Source: PNNG01 sp046291695
GTDB taxonomy: Bacteria > Bacteroidota > Bacteroidia > UBA7662
Reading direction: 5' to 3'
Length of the DNA: 64,000 nt
Assembly (NCBI GenBank): GCA_046291695.1
Contig: JBKBSO010000004.1
Span: 124,001 to 188,000, forward strand
Shown here: in pieces, positions 7,859-15,722 of the stretch
Layout: each line of letters starts with the position of its first letter
Position numbering within the stretch: position 1 is the stretch's first letter
Notes under the pieces: model-generated
Seen by the model: the letters and a program-made list of their open reading frames with translations, nothing else
The model's database searches: none
What the model was told of the DNA's origin: nothing
Made by a program: the position numbers and the translations under genes

Positions 7859-9865
7859 ATGAACGAACAGCACGCCAATGTTGGGCAACAAAGCAGGTAT
7901 GACGTGTGCATTGCCGGACTTGGCGGGGCAGGCATGTTGCTCTTACATGCGATGCACAAGCATATGAGCCTTCGAAAGCTTCGGATTTTAGTCATAGAAC
8001 CCGACTCAAAAATGGCCAACGACCGCACCTGGTGTTTTTGGGCAAAGCCCAACGAGCCCATCCTGAGCGATTTCCAGCAAATCGTCACAGGAAGCTGGCA
8101 TGAAGCATTGGCTGGTGAAAGCAGCCTGAATATGCTCCCAAATCGCTATTTCCAAATCAGAAGCGCCGATCTGTACGCACTGGTAAAAAGCAATTTACAG
8201 GATTTTAGCCATCTGCATTGGCATCAAGCCAGCCTGTTGTCGGTAGATGCGCCCGATGATGAACAGCTCCTGCTCAATACCACTACTGAACAATTTAGTT
8301 GCAAATTACTTTTCGACAGCCGACCGGCTCTCAAAGCCAATACAGGTCTCAAGCAATCATTTTATGGGCATCGCATCCGAACAAAAAAAGCCATTGACAA
8401 GCCAACCCTCATGCAGCTCATGCATTACAGCGATAGTTGTGGTGATGATAGCCGCTTTTGGTATGTATTGCCCACCGACGCACATGAAGCCTTGGTAGAG
8501 CTCACCAGCTTTTCACACGCCATTATCGATAAGCATTCGGCAAGCAAAAACGTTTGCGAATATGCCGAAAAGCTTTTTGGCGAGCACACCGTTGTAGAAA
8601 GCGAATTCGGGGTTTTACCGATGAAATCTGTCGAGCGCATGGCGCCCAAATCGCCACTTCATCATGCCATTGGTGTTTCAGGAGGCGCTATCCGGGGAAC
8701 CACCGGTTACGCCTTCAAAAAAATGCATGAGCACGCCCATGCGATTTGTAGGGCGCTTGTAGCGCGTAACCAACCGCCGGTCGTACAGCTTCATAGTCGG
8801 CACCAATTTTACGACCGCCTACTGCTCGATATTTTGGATCGCAGACCCCAAGAAGCCCGGAGTATTTTTGTAGGCTTATTCAAAAAAGGCAAAACTTCCG
8901 ACATTCTAGATTTCATGGAAGGCAAATCGTCACTGGCTACTGAAATGCGGGTGATATGGGCCTTGCATTGGCCTCCCTTCTTAAAAGCTGTTTGGCGAAG
9001 CCTCCCAAAATCTGCCCTGCTTGTGCTCATATTGCTTCTACTCAGCTTAGCATTGAATTTTTTTAATACATCCTTCCTACAAAAGCTAACGCCCGTACTC
9101 CTTCTTGCCGGGATGGTTTTCCCCGGACTGCCCCATGGTGCAGTTGATCAGTTACTCAGCAGCAAGTTTCGCAATACCCTAGGCTTCATCACAACCTACG
9201 TCGGCATCATGGCCCTGGTTATCCTGCTGTGGTTGATAAGCCCTATGACTGGTCTGTGCCTGTTTTTGGCGTATTCGGCCTGGCATTTTGGCCAAACCGA
9301 CTTTGCGCATTGGGGATTAAGCAGTGGAGTAAAAAGCCTGGGGTATGGGTTAGGCGTCCTAGGAATCCTGTTGCTGAGCCATATAGAAGAAAGTTTAACA
9401 ATAATCAAGGCCTTGGGAATTGGGGCACAATGGGAGCAGCCATTACCCAGACTTGCCTTGAGCATGCTGCTGTTTTTAATCCCCCTTACCAAGCTAAAAA
9501 AAACCACATACCCCTCCTATTGGTTTGGTTTTATAGTACTTGTAGCAGGTAGTGCTTTACCTCTATTATTGGCTTTTGGTTTTTATTTTATTGGCATTCA
9601 CAGCAGGCGTGGCTGGCAACATTTGGAAATTGGACTGAAAAAAACTACCCCTCAACTTTTACAAATTGCCCTTCCCTATCAGCTGGCCGCATGGATAATC
9701 TTCATCGCTTTGGCTGTAGGTAGCCTTTGGTTTGCCTGGTCGTTTGAAGGTTGGATTCCCACTTTCTTTGTGTTTTTAGCGGCCCTAAGTAGTCCGCATA
9801 TTTTGCTCATGCATTTATTCTACCAAAAAAAACCACTCTTAGCTAAGGCCATGAACAAGCTTTGA
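7859..9865 (+). CDS. Fusion: lycopene beta-cyclase (CrtY type) + Brp/Blh beta-carotene 15,15'-dioxygenase
   Basis: One open frame of 668 residues joins two enzymes. Residues 1 to about 385 are a CrtY-family lycopene cyclase: a Rossmann start with GLGGAG (20-25), an acidic residue after the second strand (E47), the RTWCFW motif (56-61), GGAIRGTTGYAF, and the family's C-terminal block around FYDRLLLDILDRRP. Residues about 385-668 are a polytopic membrane Brp/Blh domain with FPGLPHGAVDQLL (H426), AYSAWHFGQTD (H476), FYFIGIHSRRGW (H581) and LSSPHILLMH. The first module would turn lycopene into beta-carotene; the second would cut it into two retinals. No frameshift or start signal separates the halves. 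The second metal histidine expected after H581 is not at the usual spacing. Confidence 0.9.
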   Translation: MNEQHANVGQQSRYDVCIAGLGGAGMLLLHAMHKHMSLRKLRILVIEPDSKMANDRTWCFWAKPNEPILSDFQQIVTGSWHEALAGESSLNMLPNRYFQIRSADLYALVKSNLQDFSHLHWHQASLLSVDAPDDEQLLLNTTTEQFSCKLLFDSRPALKANTGLKQSFYGHRIRTKKAIDKPTLMQLMHYSDSCGDDSRFWYVLPTDAHEALVELTSFSHAIIDKHSASKNVCEYAEKLFGEHTVVESEFGVLPMKSVERMAPKSPLHHAIGVSGGAIRGTTGYAFKKMHEHAHAICRALVARNQPPVVQLHSRHQFYDRLLLDILDRRPQEARSIFVGLFKKGKTSDILDFMEGKSSLATEMRVIWALHWPPFLKAVWRSLPKSALLVLILLLLSLALNFFNTSFLQKLTPVLLLAGMVFPGLPHGAVDQLLSSKFRNTLGFITTYVGIMALVILLWLISPMTGLCLFLAYSAWHFGQTDFAHWGLSSGVKSLGYGLGVLGILLLSHIEESLTIIKALGIGAQWEQPLPRLALSMLLFLIPLTKLKKTTYPSYWFGFIVLVAGSALPLLLAFGFYFIGIHSRRGWQHLEIGLKKTTPQLLQIALPYQLAAWIIFIALAVGSLWFAWSFEGWIPTFFVFLAALSSPHILLMHLFYQKKPLLAKAMNKL

Positions 9866-10310
9866 TTGACTACAACCCCGAAAACAACAACAGGACTAGT
9901 CGTTATAGGGCCAATTGCCTTTCTGCATAACCACCAGTAAACGGTACTCATGGGTTTGTTTTTAAACTTCTGAAGTTTCGCTTTCACATTGAGCTGCTGC
10001 CTTCACCCTAAAAAGCCTTAGTACCATTCACTTGGCAAAGAAGTGCATCAAGGAAGGAGCTTTTCTATAGTGCGAAGCAGCCGAGCCTTTTGGTCGCAGG
10101 TGCTTTTACAACTTGGCCCGTGGGTACAGAGATAAAGCTTGTCGTTTTTTTTCACGCGTGCGGATAACCTATATGCAGCCATTCATCGAACAAAACATGC
10201 TTATACAATTAGGTATTTTCCAGTAACTTTTTGCGACAAAACAACCACTATGCACGAAATAAATCAGAAATACACGATATTTGCTCTGCATTAAAACGCA
10301 TGTAAACCAA
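9866..10310 (+). other. Non-coding gap of 445 nt
   Basis: No convincing gene lies here on either strand. It is the leader region of the following T9SS protein and holds only short spurious frames. An AT-rich stretch with a TATTTGC element near 10280 may be part of a promoter, but it does not match TAnnTTTG exactly. I see no terminator hairpin after the cyclase-Blh gene. Confidence 0.6.
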
Positions 10311-11831
10311 ATGAAAAAGACATTAACCCTCATGACTATGGCGCTGCTTATAGCGGCCACAGCCGTTGCCCAGCAAGATTTTAAGAAAATGGGCAAAAAA
10401 TCAGGCATCAGCGAACGGATGACCAAGCGCATCCAAACGCGCCTCATGCCATTTCAAAAAGTTGCTCTACAGGCACGCGTTCAGCAATTCTTTCCTGACT
10501 CTGTGGTTTTTGAATCATTTAACCCAGGCACAAATTCTTTTGAAATAGACTACAGCGCCAAGATAAGCTGGAATCCCTTAGGATACCTGAATACGGGAAC
10601 CCTTTATGCCTATTTTGCAGGAACTTCTATCCCGGCAGCTAACTTAAGCGCACAGTATACGGCTTCGGGCCGTTTGATGTCGTACCAGTTTTTTGAAATA
10701 CTTCCAATGGGCGAAGGCTTTCGCATCGAACAAAATTTTGACGCGCAAAACCGACTAACTGCGCAGAAGGAATATGTACAAAATGGCACGAGCTGGGTTC
10801 TGGCTTATGGCGATTCTCTTGAATACATCAGCGCAGGTGGAAACCTTTCTGAAGTCATTTACCGTTATTACAACGACATGATGATGAGCTGGGTAAACGG
10901 CACACGGATGACCGAAATCAGCTTAAATGCCCAAAATGCACCAACCGCCCTTACCATGCAAGAGTGGGATAGCCAAATAAATGGCTGGGATCCTTTTTTA
11001 ATGGTGGCCACTCAGCTCGAATGGGGCTTTGGTAACATAAACATCAGCGACATTTTGGTCGAAGAGGTCAGCGGAGAGGAGTTATCTACTTTGTTGCCCA
11101 GCAATTATAATGAATACCGCGGACAGCCAACCAATGCCCTCATTCGCGAAGGTATTGCCGGCCAGTTAGACTCTACATATCGCTACAGCAGCACCATGCA
11201 ATCGGGCAGAGTAAGCAGCTTGCTAGAAGAATATTTTATTTCAGGCATGGGATGGTCACCTGATTATCGCAACACTTTCACCTACGATGCACAGGGCAGG
11301 CTTACTTCGGCTATTTCAGAATCACACAATGGCATGTCATGGGAGCCCATAAGCCGAGAACGGTTGAATTACAATGCACAAAACCACCTCAGCTTGCGCG
11401 CTTATGATGGTCATGATCCAATGAGCAACAACTGGCAGCTTTTTTGGGGTATGTCCCATACCTATAGTTATGCAACCGGAGGTTTAATGGTTCCTTATCA
11501 GGTGGTAGACTCTATGTATGATTATATGACCAATGCTTTTCAACCTGAGTCACGTCAAAACTATTTCTTCGGAGGTGCTCCCACTTCAAGCAGCAATCTG
11601 GCTGCAGCTGGTATAAAAGCCTATCCTAATCCATTTGCCCACCAGCTCACACTTGAAGTTAAAGCAGCAGGCAAGGTTGAAGTGGTAGACATGGCCGGAC
11701 GTTTGGTAAAGCAACAACAGCTTCAGGAAGGTCATAACCTCATCAGCACCGATGCTTTGCCAAAAGGCATGTATGTGGTGCGCATTTACGACCAACAACG
11801 TAGCTGGCACCAATTGATGCAAAAGCAATAA
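10311..11831 (+). CDS. Secreted protein with T9SS type-A sorting domain
   Basis: ATG 10311 begins a classical Sec signal peptide (MKKTLTLMTMALLIAATAVA, then Q). An upstream in-frame ATG at 10281 would bury this signal and is rejected. The body (residues 30-430) contains repeated Bacteroidota-style short blocks such as FTYDAQGRLTSAI and LNYNAQNHLSLRAYD, in which a Tyr-Asp/Asn-x-Gln step recurs, like the YD-type beta repeats of surface proteins. The C-terminal 75 residues are a T9SS type-A domain (AYPNPF, VEVVDMAGRLV, LPKGMYVVRIYD). The protein should cross the outer membrane through PorU/Sov machinery; its function is unknown. The next gene encodes a relative. Confidence 0.85.
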   Translation: MKKTLTLMTMALLIAATAVAQQDFKKMGKKSGISERMTKRIQTRLMPFQKVALQARVQQFFPDSVVFESFNPGTNSFEIDYSAKISWNPLGYLNTGTLYAYFAGTSIPAANLSAQYTASGRLMSYQFFEILPMGEGFRIEQNFDAQNRLTAQKEYVQNGTSWVLAYGDSLEYISAGGNLSEVIYRYYNDMMMSWVNGTRMTEISLNAQNAPTALTMQEWDSQINGWDPFLMVATQLEWGFGNINISDILVEEVSGEELSTLLPSNYNEYRGQPTNALIREGIAGQLDSTYRYSSTMQSGRVSSLLEEYFISGMGWSPDYRNTFTYDAQGRLTSAISESHNGMSWEPISRERLNYNAQNHLSLRAYDGHDPMSNNWQLFWGMSHTYSYATGGLMVPYQVVDSMYDYMTNAFQPESRQNYFFGGAPTSSSNLAAAGIKAYPNPFAHQLTLEVKAAGKVEVVDMAGRLVKQQQLQEGHNLISTDALPKGMYVVRIYDQQRSWHQLMQKQ

Positions 11832-11850
11832 TAACAAGCATACATCGATT

Positions 11851-11880
11851 AAAAAAAGCTGCCTTCGGGCAGCTTTTTTT
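11851..11880 (+). terminator. Intrinsic terminator after the first T9SS gene
   Basis: A perfect stem of AGCTGCC with GGCAGCT, closed by a stable TTCG tetraloop, is flanked by seven A before and eight T after. It starts 20 nt after the stop at 11831. The A-tract makes it potentially bidirectional. Confidence 0.9.
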
Positions 11881-11933
11881 ATGCCTTGAGAGAAGCTATT
11901 CAGTGTTTTGCATAAAAGAATGTAAGAAAACCA

Positions 11934-11963
11934 TTGTGGAACATTTGATTTATGTTAGTTTTA
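11934..11963 (+). promoter_or_regulatory. Putative Bacteroidota promoter (TTG-N19-TAGTTTTA)
   Basis: TTG at 11934-11936 and TAGTTTTA at 11956-11963 are separated by 19 nt, close to the Bacteroidota -33/-7 arrangement. The -7 box differs from TAnnTTTG in its last base. It precedes ATG 11983 by 19 nt and follows a strong terminator, so a new promoter is expected here. Confidence 0.4.
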
Positions 11964-11982
11964 TCGGCTAAACCCATTGAAT

Positions 11983-13446
11983 ATGAAAATGTCATTCATT
12001 AGATGCTGTATTTCTTCTATTTGCCTTTTCATAAGCAGCATAGCTATTGCGCAGCCAATCACCTACCCGTTTAACCCCAGCAGGGTTTATGCAGCTGAAC
12101 CTGCCTTTTACCCCGATTCGGCCGTTTACACCTACCCGCCCAATTACAGTATAAAATCTACAGAATTGCGTTTCAGCTACACAAGCGATTCCTTACTTAG
12201 CTCCGTGGAAATGATTAGGGATCAATTTCCGATTACCGCACCTGAGCATGAAATTCAAAACTTCACCTACACCAGCCGAAACCAACTCTTGCGCCTGACA
12301 ACCATTGACCTTCAACTTCAGCAACTTGTATTCGAAACCCAGTTTATAGAAAATGCGCAAGGCCACCTCATTGGGCATAAACGCACACAGAACAATGGAC
12401 AGTGGTATTTACACGACTCCATTCTCTACCTCAATGCCTTTGGGCCAAATGAACAAATTGAATGGTATAGAGCCACACATGTTTCTGGATTCAGGCCTTA
12501 CAAACGAATTAACCGGCTGATTCGGAATGCCGACTCTTCAATAATCGAATACGCCACAAACAACGCAGGTTATCCCCAATGGTTCCCCAGCAGCGAGCAA
12601 TACCTTGGGCTACGCTGGGAGGTTATGCCTTCGCCACTTTTTCCACCCTTTCTCGAACGATTTGATGTCAATTGGTCGAGAAGTCGACTTCCAGTGGCTG
12701 ACTACCAGCATTGGTATGTATTCCCCTCACACGGCACCTTTGTAAACTCACATCAAGACGGAACCATCATTCAAGACTCTGTGCGTTGGTTTTCGGTGGG
12801 CGTCCCGGGAAGGTTTGATACCATCAGTTGGCAAAAATTTGAAACCGGCCAATGGGTAAATGATGAAAGACGCATTTTTAGTTACGATAGCGCCAACAGA
12901 ATTCACAGCATCACGTTACAAAAATTCCAATCAGGCCAATGGGAAGTCGATAGTAGAAAGACTTGGCCCCGAAATCAACATGGCTACCTATTGGCTATGA
13001 TGAACGAGCATTATAATACCGCTACCCTTCATTGGGAAATAGCCCAATCGGCTTATTTCGAGTACACCTACGACAGTGTATCTACACATTTACCCAAAAC
13101 CATTACCTTTTTCGTGGCTGATTCCGACGGTATTCGCACCGAGGCCGAGCATCGCGAGTTTTTTTGGTTACCTTCTACCCGTCAGGATCCCCCAATTGTT
13201 GTTGAAGATACTATTTACACCAACCGGGTATATCCAAACCCGTTTAGTGATGTATTTTACGTAGAAGTTGAAAAAACCGAAACCTTTATGCAGCTCTTTG
13301 ATGCGTATGGTAAGCTCATTATGAGCCAGAAGCTGGAGCCAGGCATCAACGAAATTTCGGCCTACCACTTACAAGCTGCGGGATACATACTCAATGTAAT
13401 CCAGGATGGAATGCGAAAGCAGTACAGGCTAATCAAATACAACTAG
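11983..13446 (+). CDS. Secreted protein with T9SS type-A sorting domain, paralogue of the preceding gene
   Basis: ATG 11983 gives a signal peptide (MKMSFIRCCISSICLFISS... ending IAIAQ). A TTG two codons earlier is possible but unneeded. The body has the same kind of blocks as the protein at 10311: IFSYDSANRIHSITLQKF and QSGQWEVDSRK, with W and YD spaced regularly. The C-terminal 70 residues form a type-A sorting domain (VYPNPFSDVFYVEVE, MQLFDAYGKLIMSQKL, GYILNVIQDG). The similar layout suggests tandem duplication followed by strong divergence. No enzymatic motif is visible; a surface-displayed structural or adhesive role is an inference from architecture only. Confidence 0.83.
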   Translation: MKMSFIRCCISSICLFISSIAIAQPITYPFNPSRVYAAEPAFYPDSAVYTYPPNYSIKSTELRFSYTSDSLLSSVEMIRDQFPITAPEHEIQNFTYTSRNQLLRLTTIDLQLQQLVFETQFIENAQGHLIGHKRTQNNGQWYLHDSILYLNAFGPNEQIEWYRATHVSGFRPYKRINRLIRNADSSIIEYATNNAGYPQWFPSSEQYLGLRWEVMPSPLFPPFLERFDVNWSRSRLPVADYQHWYVFPSHGTFVNSHQDGTIIQDSVRWFSVGVPGRFDTISWQKFETGQWVNDERRIFSYDSANRIHSITLQKFQSGQWEVDSRKTWPRNQHGYLLAMMNEHYNTATLHWEIAQSAYFEYTYDSVSTHLPKTITFFVADSDGIRTEAEHREFFWLPSTRQDPPIVVEDTIYTNRVYPNPFSDVFYVEVEKTETFMQLFDAYGKLIMSQKLEPGINEISAYHLQAAGYILNVIQDGMRKQYRLIKYN

Positions 13447-13706
13447 GGAAGGAAGAAGAGTGAAGGATGAAGTTGAAGGATGAAATCGAAGGAGAGGTAA
13501 AAGTTGGAAGTTTGATTTATACCCTCGTAGCGCAGCGGTATCAGCAAGTATCAAGCGTACCAATATACCCTATTATCATAAATTATTAATGCAAACCAAA
13601 AACCAAACGTTCCTCGCCGTTGGCAAGTAATACTGAGGCTAACCGTCAACCTATTTCAGGCAAGCACACACCTTGAACCTTGAACTTTGAACCTCTAAGC
13701 CTTGGC

Positions 13707-15626
13707 TTACTTCACAATCCGCAGCGCACCATTCAACTCATGCCCATCGGCGAGGCGTAAGCGGTACAAATAGGTGCCTGCCGATAAGGCTGTTGGCGAC
13801 CAATCGTTGGTATAATTCAGGGTCTGGAATACCAATTGACCCCAGCGATTGAATAACTGAACTTCTGCATCTGGAAAAAACTGTATATCCCGAATAAAAA
13901 GCACATCGTTAAGGCCGTCGCCATTGGGTGTAATCACATTCGAGACTTCAGGCAACCGATCGGGTATGTTAAAGGTCAGATAATTGGAACGCGAATAGCG
14001 GCCATCGTCGGCCAAAGTACTCACATACACCTGATAATCGCCCCGTTTGAGCGGTAATTCCAATTGATGCGTGCTTTGCATCAAGGCATCCGACAAAGTG
14101 GTATCGCCATTTTCGTCTTGCAGCACCACACGGTAAATCGGATTAGGCCAAGCCTGTTCATGCGAAGTCCAACTCAGCACAGCAAATGTAGCATTCGCGT
14201 CATGTAGTTGCCCATCCGGATTTTCGAGCAAGATATTGGCTATGGAATCGCCTGGAGGACATTCGGGATTAAATTTCACACGCAAAATCACCCTAAAATC
14301 GGCTCGTTCAATTTCGGGATTGAGCTGGTTGTACAAAAACACCGTATCCGTAATATTCGAGAAACTTGCCACATCCGACCAAAGTGCGCTGCCAGCTGTG
14401 GTATTCCGTTGCAAGCGGTAGCCATTGAAAAACTGACTATCGAGCATAGCCGGGAAAGCCCAATGTAATTGCAAGTTCTGGTTATCGGGCAATACGCTTA
14501 CATTGCGCATGGGCAAGGGGGTATTGTAAAAATAGCAACCGGAAACATCCACATAAACCGTATCGAAAGCCTCGAGGGCGGCACCGCAATCACCTAAAAT
14601 CACATCCCCATCAATGCCTTGCCTTAATACCAGGTAATGTCGGCCATTTTTAAGGAAAGAATGACCGAGCTGCAACAGCAGTTCATTGGAGCGGTCGTTA
14701 ACACATTGGGTAGTCACCCCCATGATTTGGATCAAAAAGCCATCCGGGTCGTACAATCGAAATTCACTTCCTCTTGGATCTACGGTGGAGCAGCGAAATT
14801 GCCCTATTGTTTGCAGGCGGAGGGTATCGTCATAGCAACGCGCGGGTACAGCCGGCCAACGCCCGGTGGTATCGAGTCCTAAAAAGCCCGAGAGCGATGT
14901 GCCATCGGTGTAAATCGATACGTTTCGGATTGAATGTCGGTCGTTTTGAGCACCAGTGCCAGAAGTAAAACCCACATAACCGGTAAAGGCAGCCGGCGCA
15001 AACACATTGCCCAGCATGAGGTTACCATTTACAAAAACATCGATATAACCGCTATCGTAATGGATTTCAACCGCATTGTAGCTGTTTGACCGGATGAAAT
15101 TGAGCGAACCGCCAACATTGTTCAACTTTACCAAGGTCGGAAAACATTCATCGTAACCCGGCCCGCTGTAAATCTGTATTTCAGGATTAGGCCCACAACC
15201 ATTGTCGTAAGTATCAAACACCACTTTTAAGCCGTTGGCAGTGGCCGGAATGCCAATACCTCCTCCTCCAACAAAACCCGCGGGAGGCACATCTAAAAAG
15301 CAAAAAGCGATGCCATCAGCGGCATTACCATCCCAAATGCGAAATTCAAATGAGGCGATCCAGCGCTGGCATACCGCCAAATCGAGCGCTTGACTGTAAA
15401 AAATACCCCCACTGCTGTTGTTGATGTTGTGCGTAAGAATGAGTTCATTGCTAAAAGTATCTACATCACCATTGGTATCGCCAATGCCTGCGGCCCCGGT
15501 CAGGGCCCAACCTGTAGTATTCATAAGCGGCTGCCCCTGTAGCTCTGCAAAAATGAAATTCTGAGCCTGCACATTACAGACGAAACACTGAACTAATAAA
15601 TACAGAAAAAAGGAACGAACTGCCAT
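13707..15626 (-). CDS. Lectin-like protein with gliding-type (T9SS type-B) C-terminal domain
   Basis: A 639-residue secreted protein. The signal peptide ends at VQAQ (residue about 22). Residues 25-240 form a concanavalin/L-type lectin-like sandwich, shown by ADGIAFCFLD, GLKVVFDTYDNGCG and the ASFEFRIWDGNAADG stretch that is typical of carbohydrate-binding or structural modules. Fibronectin-like segments follow (about 370-545). The end (ITPNGDGLNDVLFI, VQLFNRWGQLVFQ, LSAGTYLYRLRL) is the gliding-motility-associated CHU_C, or type-B, T9SS signal. Such proteins are exported and either attached to the surface or released. It is transcribed divergently from the lysyl oxidase gene, with 96 nt between the two starts. 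Confidence 0.87.
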   Translation of the reverse strand: MAVRSFFLYLLVQCFVCNVQAQNFIFAELQGQPLMNTTGWALTGAAGIGDTNGDVDTFSNELILTHNINNSSGGIFYSQALDLAVCQRWIASFEFRIWDGNAADGIAFCFLDVPPAGFVGGGGIGIPATANGLKVVFDTYDNGCGPNPEIQIYSGPGYDECFPTLVKLNNVGGSLNFIRSNSYNAVEIHYDSGYIDVFVNGNLMLGNVFAPAAFTGYVGFTSGTGAQNDRHSIRNVSIYTDGTSLSGFLGLDTTGRWPAVPARCYDDTLRLQTIGQFRCSTVDPRGSEFRLYDPDGFLIQIMGVTTQCVNDRSNELLLQLGHSFLKNGRHYLVLRQGIDGDVILGDCGAALEAFDTVYVDVSGCYFYNTPLPMRNVSVLPDNQNLQLHWAFPAMLDSQFFNGYRLQRNTTAGSALWSDVASFSNITDTVFLYNQLNPEIERADFRVILRVKFNPECPPGDSIANILLENPDGQLHDANATFAVLSWTSHEQAWPNPIYRVVLQDENGDTTLSDALMQSTHQLELPLKRGDYQVYVSTLADDGRYSRSNYLTFNIPDRLPEVSNVITPNGDGLNDVLFIRDIQFFPDAEVQLFNRWGQLVFQTLNYTNDWSPTALSAGTYLYRLRLADGHELNGALRIVK

Positions 15627-15703
15627 TTAGAATGGCAATTTAATCATAATTATTTCTGTATAAACAGATTATACCCTTGCTGTTCAAAAAAATCGACTAG
15701 ATT

Positions 15704-15711
15704 TACCTTTG
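15704..15711 (+). promoter_or_regulatory. TAnnTTTG -7 box of the lysyl oxidase gene
   Basis: TACCTTTG matches the Bacteroidota -7 consensus exactly and ends 11 nt before ATG 15723. A TTG lies further upstream (15677-15679) but its spacing of 24 nt is long, so only the -7 box is well supported. The expected leader is only a few nucleotides. Confidence 0.5.
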
Positions 15712-15722
15712 CTCGAACCAGT

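Noticed and set aside
7859..9865. Reading the cyclase and Blh parts as two separate genes
   Set aside because: There is no stop codon, no overlap of start and stop signals, and no separate start at the junction near residue 385; the frame is continuous.
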